Assembly: GCA_040386975.1 (NCBI GenBank)
Contig: JAZKEO010000011.1
Coordinates: 159,358 to 223,357, forward strand
DNA length: 64,000 bases
Origin: M2408 sp040386975
GTDB taxonomy: Bacteria > Bacteroidota > Bacteroidia > Flavobacteriales_D > Crocinitomicaceae
Direction: 5' to 3'
The translations under genes and the position numbers were made by a program. The notes under the pieces are model-generated. The model was not told the DNA's origin. It saw nothing but the letters and a program-made list of their open reading frames with translations, and ran no database searches. Positions 17,074 to 26,124 of this stretch are shown piece by piece; positions within the stretch are counted from its first letter, which is position 1; every line of letters starts with the position of its first letter.

Positions 17074-18804
17074 ATGAAAAGAATAATCCTTCCATTTTTG
17101 TTTTTAACCACTTTAAGTTTTGGTCAAAAAGCACACGAAATAGTAGTCTCGTCAGAAATAAAACAGATAAAATTGTTTTTAACATCAGGTGAAATGACTC
17201 ATAAATCAGAAGTTAAACTCTTAAAAGGAAGAAACAAAATTATTTTTTCTGGGATTTCAGCTTATGCTGATCCACAAAGTATTCAGTTTACAAATTCAAT
17301 CGATTATAAATTGGTTTCCTTTTCAACAGAAATGGACTTTTTAGCTGCCGAGCAATTTAATCCTAAAATTGTAAAATTGAAAGATTCTCTCTCCATTTTA
17401 AAAGATGCTTTGCAATTAAACGCGGATATCAATAGTTCCTTTCAAGCGGAATTGGCAGTTTTGAATACCAATAAAGATTTAAAAGGAAATAATCAAAACA
17501 TCACTGTCGCTCAAATCAAAGAAGCGGGGGAGTTTTACCGAATTAGAACCTTGGAAATCAACAAACAAGTTAGCAAATTAAATAAGGAACATTACCTTTT
17601 ACTTGACAAAATGGAATTAGTTCGTTTTCAGTTGACTGAACTTAATTTCAATGAAAATCAACGTAGTAATCAAGTGATTGTCTTGGTAGATGTAGAACAA
17701 AATGCAACGGCAAGTTGTGGACTTTCTTATCTAGTAAGTGATTGTGGTTGGGTTGCAACTTATGATTTGTCAACGGGTGACGTGAATCAAAAAATCAACT
17801 TGAAATACAAAGCTAAGATCTATAACAATACTGGAAACGATTGGAATAACGTGGATTTAGTTTTGTCAACTGCTGACCCAAAACTATCTGCTTCACAACC
17901 AAATTTATCTCCTTGGATTTTAGATTATTACGCAGGAAATTATGGTAAAATGTCTAATTCAATTTCCATTCAAAAAGTACAACAAGATTACAGACAAGAA
18001 GTTGAGGAGAATTTGAATGAAGCAAATCAACGTTCGTATGACAATTGGATGATGGACGAGCAAGCGTCTGGAAATGCTAAGTTTTCAAGAAATCAAGATG
18101 TAAGTAAGTTTGAATCCTTGAAAAACGGGAAAAAAGCTCTTGAAATGGAGCAAATTGATATTTCTGAATTAACAGCTGAATTTGTAATTCCAAGTAAATT
18201 TTCTTGCCCAACGGATGGAAAGCCATATGTTGTTGATGTAAAAGACATGAATTTGGATGCAACGTTCTCTTACGTTACAGTACCAAAATTAGACAATGGA
18301 GCATTTTTATTGGCAAATATTGTCGGTTGGCAAGATTTGGATTTGATGCCAGGATTAACAAATGTATATTTTGGTGGAGTTTACGTAGGTGTTTCAAACA
18401 TCGATACGAGAAACGTAAGTGATACACTTTCTTTATCATTCGGACGTGATGCAAAAGTTGTTGTAATGCGTAAATTGAAGTCCGAAATGAGTTCTAAAAA
18501 AGTTGTTGGAAGTACCAAGCGAGAAGCTTTCGTTTATGATATAGCTTTGAGAAATAACCGTTCAACTCCAATTACGATTGATGTTTTTGATCAAATTCCT
18601 TTGAGCAAAAATTCAGAAATTAGCGTTTCGACAGATAACATTTCAAATGGTAAAAAAGATGTTGAAACGGGCGAAGTAAAATGGGAAATCACTTTACAAC
18701 CGGGTGAAACGAAAAATGTTGAAATTGGATACACAGTCAAATATCCAAAAGATGCGGCGGTAGTTTTACAAAAATATAGAACCGTTACAAGAGCTAAATT
18801 TTAA
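17074..18804 (+). CDS. DUF4139 domain protein (mucoidy-inhibitor-like)
   Basis: 576 residues with signal peptide MKRIILPFLFLTTLSFGQ. The N-terminal DUF4140 (about 25-120) shows VVSSEIKQIKLFLTSGEMTH and GRNKIIFSGISAYADPQSIQ; a coiled-coil segment follows (about 115-210), then DUF4139 (about 215-575) ending EVKWEITLQPGETKNVEIGY. The family is widespread; its function in bacteria is unsettled. It is predicted to be periplasmic or surface-exposed. A good intrinsic terminator lies 17 bases after the stop. Confidence 0.9.
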   Translation: MKRIILPFLFLTTLSFGQKAHEIVVSSEIKQIKLFLTSGEMTHKSEVKLLKGRNKIIFSGISAYADPQSIQFTNSIDYKLVSFSTEMDFLAAEQFNPKIVKLKDSLSILKDALQLNADINSSFQAELAVLNTNKDLKGNNQNITVAQIKEAGEFYRIRTLEINKQVSKLNKEHYLLLDKMELVRFQLTELNFNENQRSNQVIVLVDVEQNATASCGLSYLVSDCGWVATYDLSTGDVNQKINLKYKAKIYNNTGNDWNNVDLVLSTADPKLSASQPNLSPWILDYYAGNYGKMSNSISIQKVQQDYRQEVEENLNEANQRSYDNWMMDEQASGNAKFSRNQDVSKFESLKNGKKALEMEQIDISELTAEFVIPSKFSCPTDGKPYVVDVKDMNLDATFSYVTVPKLDNGAFLLANIVGWQDLDLMPGLTNVYFGGVYVGVSNIDTRNVSDTLSLSFGRDAKVVVMRKLKSEMSSKKVVGSTKREAFVYDIALRNNRSTPITIDVFDQIPLSKNSEISVSTDNISNGKKDVETGEVKWEITLQPGETKNVEIGYTVKYPKDAAVVLQKYRTVTRAKF

Positions 18805-18821
18805 TTAAATAGAACGAATAC

Positions 18822-18855
18822 AAAAAGCTTGGTGAATATTCATCAAGCTTTTTTA
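18822..18855. terminator. Bidirectional intrinsic terminator
   Basis: An AAAAAGCTTG / CAAGCTTTTT stem encloses GTGAATATTCAT and is flanked by A- and T-runs, so it works on both strands. It sits between the convergent DUF4139 (+) and DUF58 (-) genes. Confidence 0.85.
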
Positions 18856-18873
18856 TTTCAATCAAATAATAAG

Positions 18874-19797
18874 TTACACCATCATTTTTTGTCGCTTTAA
18901 CAAATATTGCAACAAAATTTGTTCGTAGCCAATAGAAATATCTGAAAGTACATAATCAATCCTATTTTGAATACATTTTGTTTTGATAGAAGCAAAATGG
19001 CTTTCAATACTTTGTCTGTATTTTTCTTTTAAAGCTGTTGGATTTAACTTTACTTTTTCTCCCGTTTCCATGTCCACAAACGTGTAAGGACGGTTTTCCA
19101 ACTCAAAATCCAATTCAATTTTTTTGTCTATAACATGAAAAACCACAACTTCATGTTTGTTGTGTTTTAAATGTTGTAAAGCCTGAAAAAACTCTTGTTC
19201 CTTACTTGCATCATCCAATAAATCTGTGAAAATAAAAACCAAACTTCGGCGATGACACAATTCAGCAATTTCATGAATCACGGGAATTGTATTGGTGGAT
19301 TTCTTCTCAAGTTCCGAATATTTCACCAAATGTTTTTCCATTTCGTTGTACAGAAATCGGTGATGAGTAAAAGAAGATTTTGCCGGTGTATGTAAATCTA
19401 ACTTATCTGTAAAAAGAGAAATTCCAACCGCATCTCGTTGCTTTTTCAATAATTCAATCAAAGATGCAGCACTGTAAATCGCAAATTCCAATTTAGAAAG
19501 CTGATTTTCTCTTTTAAATAGCATAGAACTCGAGCAATCAATCACAATTTGACAACGCAAATTTGTTTCTTCCTCGTATTTTTTTGTAAATAATTTTTCG
19601 GTTCGAGCAAATAATTTCCAATCAATGTGACGTGTTGATTCGCCTTTGTTATACAAACGATGTTCAGCAAATTCAACGGAAAAACCGTGAAAAGGACTTT
19701 TGTGTAAACCCGTTATAAATCCCTCAACAACTTGTTTTGCTAAAAGTTCTAAATTCCCAAAATTCGCTAAATGTAAACGGTTTATCTTATCGCTCAT
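18874..19797 (-). CDS. DUF58 domain protein
   Basis: 307 residues with no signal peptide. The DUF58 core is clear: GEFxEHRxYxxGDxxRxIDW appears here as SVEFAEHRLYNKGESTRHIDW (about 40-60), followed by a von Willebrand A-like fold with the MIDAS motif DCSSSM near 89-94 and IFTDLLDD near 170. DUF58 proteins usually sit beside a MoxR AAA+ ATPase and von Willebrand membrane proteins in a chaperone-like complex, but no MoxR gene is in this window. It is the downstream gene of a two-gene minus-strand pair with a small secreted protein 21 bases upstream. Confidence 0.9.
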   Translation of the reverse strand: MSDKINRLHLANFGNLELLAKQVVEGFITGLHKSPFHGFSVEFAEHRLYNKGESTRHIDWKLFARTEKLFTKKYEEETNLRCQIVIDCSSSMLFKRENQLSKLEFAIYSAASLIELLKKQRDAVGISLFTDKLDLHTPAKSSFTHHRFLYNEMEKHLVKYSELEKKSTNTIPVIHEIAELCHRRSLVFIFTDLLDDASKEQEFFQALQHLKHNKHEVVVFHVIDKKIELDFELENRPYTFVDMETGEKVKLNPTALKEKYRQSIESHFASIKTKCIQNRIDYVLSDISIGYEQILLQYLLKRQKMMV

Positions 19798-19818
19798 AGT
19801 GTAAATTTATAAAAAAAA

Positions 19819-20343
19819 TTAAAAAGAAACACCTAAACCAAATTTAAAAATATAAGGAAAACCAAGTCCAACGATTAAAAAATGATATTTTCCATAAAAC
19901 TTATTTCCAAAACTAAAATTAGGAATTAAATTAAATTCATTGTTAAAATTTGGAAAAATATTTGGAGTTAGTTTTGGATGATAATTTCTATTCTCAGTTC
20001 CTTGATACAAATGATACCCAAATTCAATGTAAGAATATTTATTCTTCCTTTTATAGGTGTTGAAAATATAATTAAATCCAATTTTTCTGCCAAAAGTATT
20101 ATTCCAAAAAGTTAAATCTAAATATCCCCAATTTCCATATTCTATATTCAAAGAATGAAAATTACTTTTTTTATTCTGATTAAAATTTCTTTCATAAATT
20201 ATAGAAATATCATTAATAAAATTTAAAGTTCCTCCTTGAACAAAAACAGTATTTTGCTTTATTTTTCTGATTGAGTCATTAACTTGTGAGGTAGAGTGAA
20301 AAATTTGTAAAACAAAAAATAGTATTATTAAGGTTTTCGTCAT
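19819..20343 (-). CDS. Small secreted protein, probably outer-membrane beta-barrel; unknown
   Basis: From ATG 20343 it encodes 174 residues with signal peptide MTKTLIILFFVLQIFHSTSQ; an ATG ten codons upstream would add a basic tail. The mature part is rich in aromatic residues and short beta-like stretches with alternating pattern (FHSLNIEYGNWGYLDLTFWN, YSYIEFGYHLY) and ends in phenylalanine (FGLGVSF), as outer membrane barrels do. I do not recognise a family. It resembles the pair at 36991-38397 in general style but not in sequence. Confidence 0.65.
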   Translation of the reverse strand: MTKTLIILFFVLQIFHSTSQVNDSIRKIKQNTVFVQGGTLNFINDISIIYERNFNQNKKSNFHSLNIEYGNWGYLDLTFWNNTFGRKIGFNYIFNTYKRKNKYSYIEFGYHLYQGTENRNYHPKLTPNIFPNFNNEFNLIPNFSFGNKFYGKYHFLIVGLGFPYIFKFGLGVSF

Positions 20344-20418
20344 AAATTTCAGCTGAAATAATCGTTTTTTCAATTATAAAGCTTAAATTTAACTTAAATA
20401 AATTAAATCGAGCCTAAA

Positions 20419-20438
20419 TTTTATACTTTTACAGAAAA
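20419..20438 (+). promoter_or_regulatory. panB promoter-like motif shared with the gene at 27244
   Basis: TTTTATACTTTTACAGAAAA ends 13 bases before the panB ATG. The same 20 bases occur at 27216-27235, nine bases before another start codon. TATACTTT is probably a variant -7 element. Confidence 0.6.
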
Positions 20439-20450
20439 ATTTAAACTAAA

Positions 20451-21266
20451 ATGTCAGTTCACAAAAACGTAAAGCGAGTTACAACCAATGTTTTATTAGA
20501 AATGAAACAAAACGGTCAAAAAATATCCATGTTAACCGGATACGATTTTTCTATGGCTCGCATCATAGACCAAGCTGGAATTGACGTAATTTTAGTTGGC
20601 GATTCAGCTTCAAACGTTATGGCTGGTCACGAAACAACTTTGCCAATTACCTTGGATCAAATGATTTACCACGCTTCATCAGTAGTTCGTGCTGTTGATC
20701 GTGCCTTAATTGTTGTCGATATGCCTTTTGGTTCGTATCAAGGAAACTCCAAAGAAGCACTTTCAAACGCTATTCGAATCATGAAAGAATCGGGTGGACA
20801 CGCCGTAAAACTGGAAGGTGGACAAGAAATCATTGAATCAATTCAACGTATTTTAACTGCTGGAATTCCAGTAATGGGACATTTAGGTTTAACGCCACAA
20901 TCAATTTATAAATTTGGAACTTACGTTGTAAGAGCCAAAGAAGAGGAAGAAGCACAAACGCTTATTGAAGATGCAAAAGCACTAGAAAAAGCAGGTTGTT
21001 TTGCCATTGTTTTAGAAAAAATTCCAGCAAAGCTAGCCGAACAAGTAGCTAAAAACTTAACGATTCCAATCATCGGAATTGGTGCTGGTGGCGGAGTTGA
21101 CGGTCAAGTTTTGGTTGTTCATGACATGCTTGGAATTAACAACGAATTTAGTCCGCGTTTTTTGAGAAAATACAATAACTTGTATGAACAAATGTTGAAT
21201 TCTTTTCAAGAATACATCAAGGATGTGAAATCAGGAGATTTTCCAAATGAAAATGAGCAATATTAG
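20451..21266 (+). CDS. panB: 3-methyl-2-oxobutanoate hydroxymethyltransferase
   Basis: 271 residues, the normal length. Family motifs are present: KISMLTGYDFSMARIIDQAG, ILVGDSASNVMAGHETTLPI (metal and substrate binding), VKLEGG and MGHLGLTPQSIYKFG, IIGIGAGGGVDGQVLV. It transfers a hydroxymethyl group from methylene-tetrahydrofolate to 2-oxoisovalerate, the first committed step of pantothenate and thus CoA synthesis. An RluA-type gene begins 15 bases downstream, a pairing common in Flavobacteriales, so both are likely in one transcript. Confidence 0.97.
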   Translation: MSVHKNVKRVTTNVLLEMKQNGQKISMLTGYDFSMARIIDQAGIDVILVGDSASNVMAGHETTLPITLDQMIYHASSVVRAVDRALIVVDMPFGSYQGNSKEALSNAIRIMKESGGHAVKLEGGQEIIESIQRILTAGIPVMGHLGLTPQSIYKFGTYVVRAKEEEEAQTLIEDAKALEKAGCFAIVLEKIPAKLAEQVAKNLTIPIIGIGAGGGVDGQVLVVHDMLGINNEFSPRFLRKYNNLYEQMLNSFQEYIKDVKSGDFPNENEQY

Positions 21267-21281
21267 AAGATTTCCGTTCAT

Positions 21282-21986
21282 ATGACCGAAAAAAATCACT
21301 CCGATTTAGAAGTACTCTATGAAGACAATCACGTTATTGTCATCAATAAAAAATCTTCTGACATCACGCAAGGAGATAAAACGGGCGATGAAACCTTGCC
21401 TGATCGAATAAAAGCTTATTTAAAAGAAAAATACGATAAACCTGGGAACGTTTTTTGTGGGGTTGTGCATCGTTTGGATAGACCAACAAGTGGAGCCTTG
21501 ATTTTCGCAAAAACGAGTAAGGCTTTGGAACGCTTGAACAAGCAATTTCGCGAGAAAGAAACAAAAAAGATTTATTGGGCAATTGTGGAACAAAAACCGG
21601 AATTAAAAAGTCAAACTTTGGTTCATTATTTGAAGAAAAACGAAAAACAAAATAAATCCTACGCTTCTTTTAACGAAACGAAAGATTCAAAAAAAGCTAT
21701 TCTTACTTATACTTTAAAAAATTCCTCCGACAAATACCATTTACTCGAAGTTGAATTGGAAACGGGAAGACATCATCAAATTCGTTGTCAATTAGCAACA
21801 ATTGATTGCCATATCAAAGGCGATGTGAAATACGGAGCAAAACGCTCAAATCCTGATGGTTCGATTCATTTACACGCCAGAAGTTTGGATTTCATTCACC
21901 CAACAACAAAAGAAGAAATCAAGATTATTGCCCCTGTTCCAAATGAAAATCTTTGGCTTTGGTTTGAAAAGGAGACATCAAGATAA
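21282..21986 (+). CDS. RluA-family pseudouridine synthase
   Basis: 234 residues. The catalytic motif is VHRLDRPTSGALIFAKT, with the active-site Asp in HRLD (near residue 64), and LETGRHHQIRCQLA is the second RluA signature. No S4 domain is seen at the N-terminus. It isomerises uridine to pseudouridine in rRNA or tRNA; the site cannot be predicted. The last codons (…ETSR) lie in the first unit of a family C heptamer array that carries on to miaA. Confidence 0.93.
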   Translation: MTEKNHSDLEVLYEDNHVIVINKKSSDITQGDKTGDETLPDRIKAYLKEKYDKPGNVFCGVVHRLDRPTSGALIFAKTSKALERLNKQFREKETKKIYWAIVEQKPELKSQTLVHYLKKNEKQNKSYASFNETKDSKKAILTYTLKNSSDKYHLLEVELETGRHHQIRCQLATIDCHIKGDVKYGAKRSNPDGSIHLHARSLDFIHPTTKEEIKIIAPVPNENLWLWFEKETSR

Positions 21987-22063
21987 TAAGACATCAGGAT
22001 TTAAAGACTTTGATTTATTTACTCAAAACTACACTACTAACTTCTAACTAAAAACTCATAACT
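21969..22063. repeat. Two heptamer arrays filling the rluA-miaA spacer (families C and CTnnTAA)
   Basis: Bases 21969-22015 carry GACATCA/AGATAAT/AAGACTT-type units and overlap the last codons of the upstream gene. Bases 22028-22063 read as consecutive 7-mers (CTACTAA, CTTCTAA, CTAAAAA, CTCATAA). The second array abuts the miaA coding start, where the expected ATG is missing. Confidence 0.75.
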
Positions 22064-22969
22064 ATTAAACGGTTAATCGTCATACAAGGCCCAACAGCAA
22101 GTGGAAAAACCGCTTTGGGAATTGCTTTGGCTAAACATTTTAAAACGGTGATTCTTTCAGCTGATTCAAGACAATTTTACAAAGAAATGTCAATCGGAAC
22201 GGCTAAGCCAAGTCTGGAAGAACAAGACGAAATCAAACATTATTTCATTGATTCACACTCCATTGAAAATCCAGTTTCAGCAGCAGATTTTGAACGTGAA
22301 GCTCTTGAAGTTTTGGAAAATGAATTTCAAAGACACGAAAATATCATTTTAGTTGGTGGCTCTGGAATGTTTATCGATGCTTTGTGCAATGGACTTGACG
22401 ATATTCCAAATGATGTAAAGTTACGTGATGAATTAACACTTTTCGTACAAAAAAATGGCTTGGAAAGTTTACTCGAAGAATTGAAATCAAACGATTTAGA
22501 ATATTACAATTTTGTTGACAAAAGCAATCCCGTTCGCATCATTCGAGCAATTGAAGCAATTCGAATTTCAGGAAAAACCTATACGGAATTACGTCAAAAG
22601 AAAAGTAAAACGCGTCCTTTTGAAATCATGCGATTTGTAATTGATTTACCAAGAGAAAAATTATATGAACGCATCAATTTACGAGCAGATTTGATGATTC
22701 AAAATGGCCTGATTGATGAAGTAAAACAACTTACGGAATTTAGACATTTACAAAGTTTAAACACCGTTGGTTATTCCGAAATTTTTGATTTTTTAGATGA
22801 CAAAATATCTTTGGAAGAAGCGATTAATTTAGTAAAACAAAATTCTCGACGCTATGCAAAACGCCAATTAACTTGGTTTCGCAGAAATGAAAAAGCGATT
22901 TGGTTGAAAAATGAAACGACGGCAGATTTGAAAAAGGAGGTTTTGGGATTGTTGAACTCAGCACAATAA
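22064..22969 (+). CDS. miaA: tRNA dimethylallyltransferase MiaA, with non-ATG start (probably ATT)
   Basis: The P-loop GPTASGKT lies upstream of the first conventional start (TTG 22115), so that TTG cannot be right. Reading back, the frame is ATT AAA CGG TTA ATC GTC ATA CAA GGC and meets a stop at 22049; the only sensible start is ATT 22064 (or ATA 22058), giving about 301 residues, the normal length. Other motifs: ILSADSRQFYKEMSIGTAKP, LVGGSGMFIDAL, NTVGYSEIFDFL and the C-terminal RRYAKRQLTWFRRN. MiaA adds a dimethylallyl group to A37 of tRNAs reading UNN codons. The missing ATG coincides with the edge of a heptamer array, suggesting that the array replaced it, or a base error. Confidence 0.9.
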   Translation: MKRLIVIQGPTASGKTALGIALAKHFKTVILSADSRQFYKEMSIGTAKPSLEEQDEIKHYFIDSHSIENPVSAADFEREALEVLENEFQRHENIILVGGSGMFIDALCNGLDDIPNDVKLRDELTLFVQKNGLESLLEELKSNDLEYYNFVDKSNPVRIIRAIEAIRISGKTYTELRQKKSKTRPFEIMRFVIDLPREKLYERINLRADLMIQNGLIDEVKQLTEFRHLQSLNTVGYSEIFDFLDDKISLEEAINLVKQNSRRYAKRQLTWFRRNEKAIWLKNETTADLKKEVLGLLNSAQ

Positions 22970-22980
22970 AATTACTTTTT

Positions 22981-23092
22981 GCATCGCAAAGTTTACAAAG
23001 GATTCGCTAAGTTCGCTAAGAAAATAACTTAAATATCTTTGCGTATTTTGCGTTTACTTTGCACTCGATTTATCGAGCTTTGCGATAAAAAT
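22981..23092. repeat. Family F imperfect inverted repeat with CGCAAAG/CGCTAAG units
   Basis: The 112 bases contain GCATCGCAAAGTTTACAAAG, two CGCTAAG units, then TTTGCGTATTTTGCG and a CTCGATTTATCGAG hairpin flanked by TTTGCA and CTTTGCGA. Outer arms (ATCGCAAAG / CTTTGCGAT) pair across the element. It fills the gap between convergent miaA and the reductase gene and may act as a two-way terminator. Similar CGCAAAG repeats occur between genes in other Bacteroidota. Confidence 0.75.
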
Positions 23093-23094
23093 CT

Positions 23095-23979
23095 TTAATA
23101 AATCAACTCCAAACACTCTTCCAAAGCTTTTGGCTCATAGCCCAATTCTTTTTGAGCTTTCGAAATGTCAAAACCTGTGTTCAATGGTCTTTTTGCCGTT
23201 TGGTTTAAACTTGCTGAGGAAATTTCATCAATCAAGCTTTTATCTAAGTTATAAAAATCAGCAATTTGTAGTGCAAAATTATACATGGAAACATATTCTT
23301 TTCCAGATAAATGGTAAATCCCCGTTTTAGATTTTTCGCAAATAGCAATACATCCCCAAGCTAAATCTTCTGCCCAAGTTGGACAGCGGAATTGGTCGTT
23401 TACAACTTTTATTTCTTGCTTATTTGAAAGCGAATCTTTTACCCACAAAACAATATTGGAGCGAGAAAGGTTATTTCCTTGTCCAAACACAATGATTGTA
23501 CGAGCAATCGACCAATTTTTGTATTCTGAAGAAATTAAAAAATTCTCTGCTTGAACTTTCGATTCAGCATAATAACTCAAAGGATTCACCACATCCGTTT
23601 CGTTGTACATCCCTTTTGTGCCATCAAAAACAAAATCAGTTGAAACCAATAAGAAATGAGCAAAAAATCGCTTAGAAACATGAAAAAGCGAGTTTGTGGC
23701 ATCTATATTTACTTCTTTACACAAATTTTTGTCGCTTTCACATTGGTCAACGTTTGTAATCGCTGCTGTGTGAATGACGTGAGTTGGATAAAAAGCTTCA
23801 AAAACGCCATTTATTTCCAACTTATTAGTGATGTCCAAAGCAAAATAATTGCTTTCAGGACAATCTGGATTTCTGTTCTCTCCTTTTGATGTTGCTAAAA
23901 ACTGTATTCCGTATTTTAGACACAATTTTACGATTTTTTGACCTAAAAGTCCGTTAGAACCTGTGATGAGTATTTTCAT
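23095..23979 (-). CDS. SDR-type sugar-nucleotide reductase (dTDP-4-dehydrorhamnose reductase-like)
   Basis: 294 residues. MKILITGSNGLLGQKIV is the Rossmann glycine motif, HTAAITNVDQCE and STDFVFDG are typical of the RmlD branch, and NPLSYYAESKVQAE supplies the catalytic YxxxK. The RmlD family makes dTDP-rhamnose for surface polysaccharide, but single RmlD-like genes away from an rml cluster, as here, may act on other sugars. It begins five bases after the upstream DPP4-like gene, so it is last in a three-gene minus-strand operon. Confidence 0.85.
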   Translation of the reverse strand: MKILITGSNGLLGQKIVKLCLKYGIQFLATSKGENRNPDCPESNYFALDITNKLEINGVFEAFYPTHVIHTAAITNVDQCESDKNLCKEVNIDATNSLFHVSKRFFAHFLLVSTDFVFDGTKGMYNETDVVNPLSYYAESKVQAENFLISSEYKNWSIARTIIVFGQGNNLSRSNIVLWVKDSLSNKQEIKVVNDQFRCPTWAEDLAWGCIAICEKSKTGIYHLSGKEYVSMYNFALQIADFYNLDKSLIDEISSASLNQTAKRPLNTGFDISKAQKELGYEPKALEECLELIY

Positions 23980-23984
23980 GTATC

Positions 23985-26114
23985 TTACTTATTCTCCTCA
24001 ATCACATAATTCAATACTTTTTCCATCAAATGAACGCGATCTTTACCACTTACATTATGTTTATGCATTGGGTAAGGGAAAAAGTCCATTTGAATTCCTA
24101 AATCAACGAATTTTTTAACCAAAGCAAAATTGTGTTGCATCACAACAACATCGTCAATTGTTCCATGAATTAACAATAAATCTCCTTTTAAGTTTCCTGC
24201 ATGTGTCAACAAACTTGCTTGTTTGTACCCTTCAACATTTTCTTCTGGTTGATCCATGTAACGCTCACCGTACATCGCTTCGTAAAATTTCCAATCCGTA
24301 ACTGGTCCACCCGCAACACCAACTTTAAACGTTTCACCTTGACGTAACATCAAAGAAGTGGTCATAAATCCACCAAATGACCAACCGTGAACAGCCAAAC
24401 GATTACCATCAACATAAGGTAAAGATTTTAAGTAATCAACACCTGTCATTTGATCTTCCATCTCGATTGTTCCCAATTGACGGTGAATTCCACTTTCAAA
24501 AGCAAAACCTCTTTCTCCAGAACCACGGTTATCTAATGTGAAAACTAAATATCCTTGATCTGCCATCCAATGCATCCATAAATTTGCACCATCCAACCAT
24601 GAATTTGTAATCATTTGAGCGTGAGGCCCACCATAAACGTAAACTAAAACTGGATATTTTTTTGAAGGATCAAAATTACTTGGCTTGATTAAACGTGTGT
24701 ATAAATCAGAACCATCTTTCCCTTTGATAACTTTGATTTCTGTTGTTCCTAAAGCGTAGTCTTTTAATTTATTGTCTGAAGTCAACAAAGTCTTTTTCTC
24801 TGCCCCTGTTCCATCCAATAAAAGTGATTTCGAAGTAATGTCGTGACTTGAAAACTCATCAAAAAGCCACTTTGCATCCGATGAAACTTGAATGTGATGT
24901 GTTCCATCATTTTTTGTAAGCAAACGTTGTTTTCCATCTAAAGAAACTGCGTAATACATATTGTTTGTTGGGTTAGCTCCCGTTGCACAGAAAACAATTT
25001 CTTTTCCTTTGTTAATTGAAGTAACAATTTCTTTCGTAACAAATTTATTTGCAGTCAATTGTTTGATTAATTTCCCTGTAATGTCATAATAATAAAGGTT
25101 ATTAAATCCATCTCTTTCACTAATCCAAACAAAATTTGATGACGCATCCGAAGGGAAAAAAGCTGGATGTTCTGGCTCAATCCATTTGTCATTTTGCTCT
25201 TCAAAAAGTGTTCTGACAAAATTTCCAGATTCAGCATTGTACAAATTCAACCACATGTGATTTTGACCACGATTAACCTCAGCAATGATGATGTGTTTTT
25301 CATCTGGCGTCCAAGAAACATTTGTCAAATAACTTTCAGACGAACCTTTAGGTGTAATGAAAGCGGTATATTTTGTTTTAAAATTAAAAATTCCAATACG
25401 CGGTTTTTCAGATAATTGTCCAGCCATTGGATATTTGATGTTTTCCAATTTTCCTGGTGTTTCGTTGATGTCTAAAAGCGGATAATTGTGCACATCAGAT
25501 TCATCTTTTTGAGCAAAAGCTAAAAAATTTCCGTTTGGTGACCAAAAAATTCCGTGTGTAATTCCAAATTCACTTCTTGCATACGTTTGTCCCGAAACGA
25601 TATCTTGATTTTGATTGTTTGTTACAACAACTGTTTTTCCATCAGCCGTTCTAACTTGCAAATTGTTGTCAATCGTGTAAGCCAAATTCTCAACATTTTT
25701 TTGGTAACTCTGATTTGCAGCTTCTTCGTTCACTTCTAAAATCAAACGTCCAACTTTTGTTTTAGTATCATAACTGTAATAATGCGTACCATCATTTACT
25801 AAAAACACAAACTCATCTTTCCACTCAAAACCTGAGAACCAAGTTAATTTAGCTTTTAATGCAGCATTTAACTCATCAAGAGTCATCAGAACCTCTACTT
25901 TGTCTGTTTTTGCATCGCCTTTTTTTAGAACAATATATTTTTCAAGAAAAGTATATTGACTTGTGTTTGGAATCCATTGAAACATCGTCATTTGATCTGG
26001 TGCAAATTGTCTGTATTGTTGCGTAACAGATTCTTTCAGCGTTAGTTGCTTTTTCTGTGAGAAGCTTAAAAAACTAACTCCAATAAATAATAAGGTAAAT
26101 ACTTTTTTCATCAT
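23985..26114 (-). CDS. Dipeptidyl peptidase IV-like S9 family serine peptidase
   Basis: 709 residues with signal peptide MMKKVFTLLFIGVSFLSFS. The N-terminal half is a DPP4-type beta-propeller (about 60-450, with FWSPNGNFLAFAQKDESDV), the C-terminal third the alpha/beta-hydrolase domain (from about 470: YPVLVYVYGGPHAQ). The triad is visible: Ser579 in GWSFGG, Asp about 654 in HGTIDDVV, His about 686 in MHKHNV. It removes dipeptides (often X-Pro) from peptide N-termini in the periplasm, feeding amino acid uptake. The upstream DUF2461 gene ends ten bases before it. Confidence 0.95.
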   Translation of the reverse strand: MMKKVFTLLFIGVSFLSFSQKKQLTLKESVTQQYRQFAPDQMTMFQWIPNTSQYTFLEKYIVLKKGDAKTDKVEVLMTLDELNAALKAKLTWFSGFEWKDEFVFLVNDGTHYYSYDTKTKVGRLILEVNEEAANQSYQKNVENLAYTIDNNLQVRTADGKTVVVTNNQNQDIVSGQTYARSEFGITHGIFWSPNGNFLAFAQKDESDVHNYPLLDINETPGKLENIKYPMAGQLSEKPRIGIFNFKTKYTAFITPKGSSESYLTNVSWTPDEKHIIIAEVNRGQNHMWLNLYNAESGNFVRTLFEEQNDKWIEPEHPAFFPSDASSNFVWISERDGFNNLYYYDITGKLIKQLTANKFVTKEIVTSINKGKEIVFCATGANPTNNMYYAVSLDGKQRLLTKNDGTHHIQVSSDAKWLFDEFSSHDITSKSLLLDGTGAEKKTLLTSDNKLKDYALGTTEIKVIKGKDGSDLYTRLIKPSNFDPSKKYPVLVYVYGGPHAQMITNSWLDGANLWMHWMADQGYLVFTLDNRGSGERGFAFESGIHRQLGTIEMEDQMTGVDYLKSLPYVDGNRLAVHGWSFGGFMTTSLMLRQGETFKVGVAGGPVTDWKFYEAMYGERYMDQPEENVEGYKQASLLTHAGNLKGDLLLIHGTIDDVVVMQHNFALVKKFVDLGIQMDFFPYPMHKHNVSGKDRVHLMEKVLNYVIEENK

Positions 26115-26124
26115 GTTTATTTTT

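Noticed and set aside
22115..22117. TTG start for miaA
   Set aside because: It would remove the P-loop GPTASGKT, which is in frame upstream and is essential for the enzyme.
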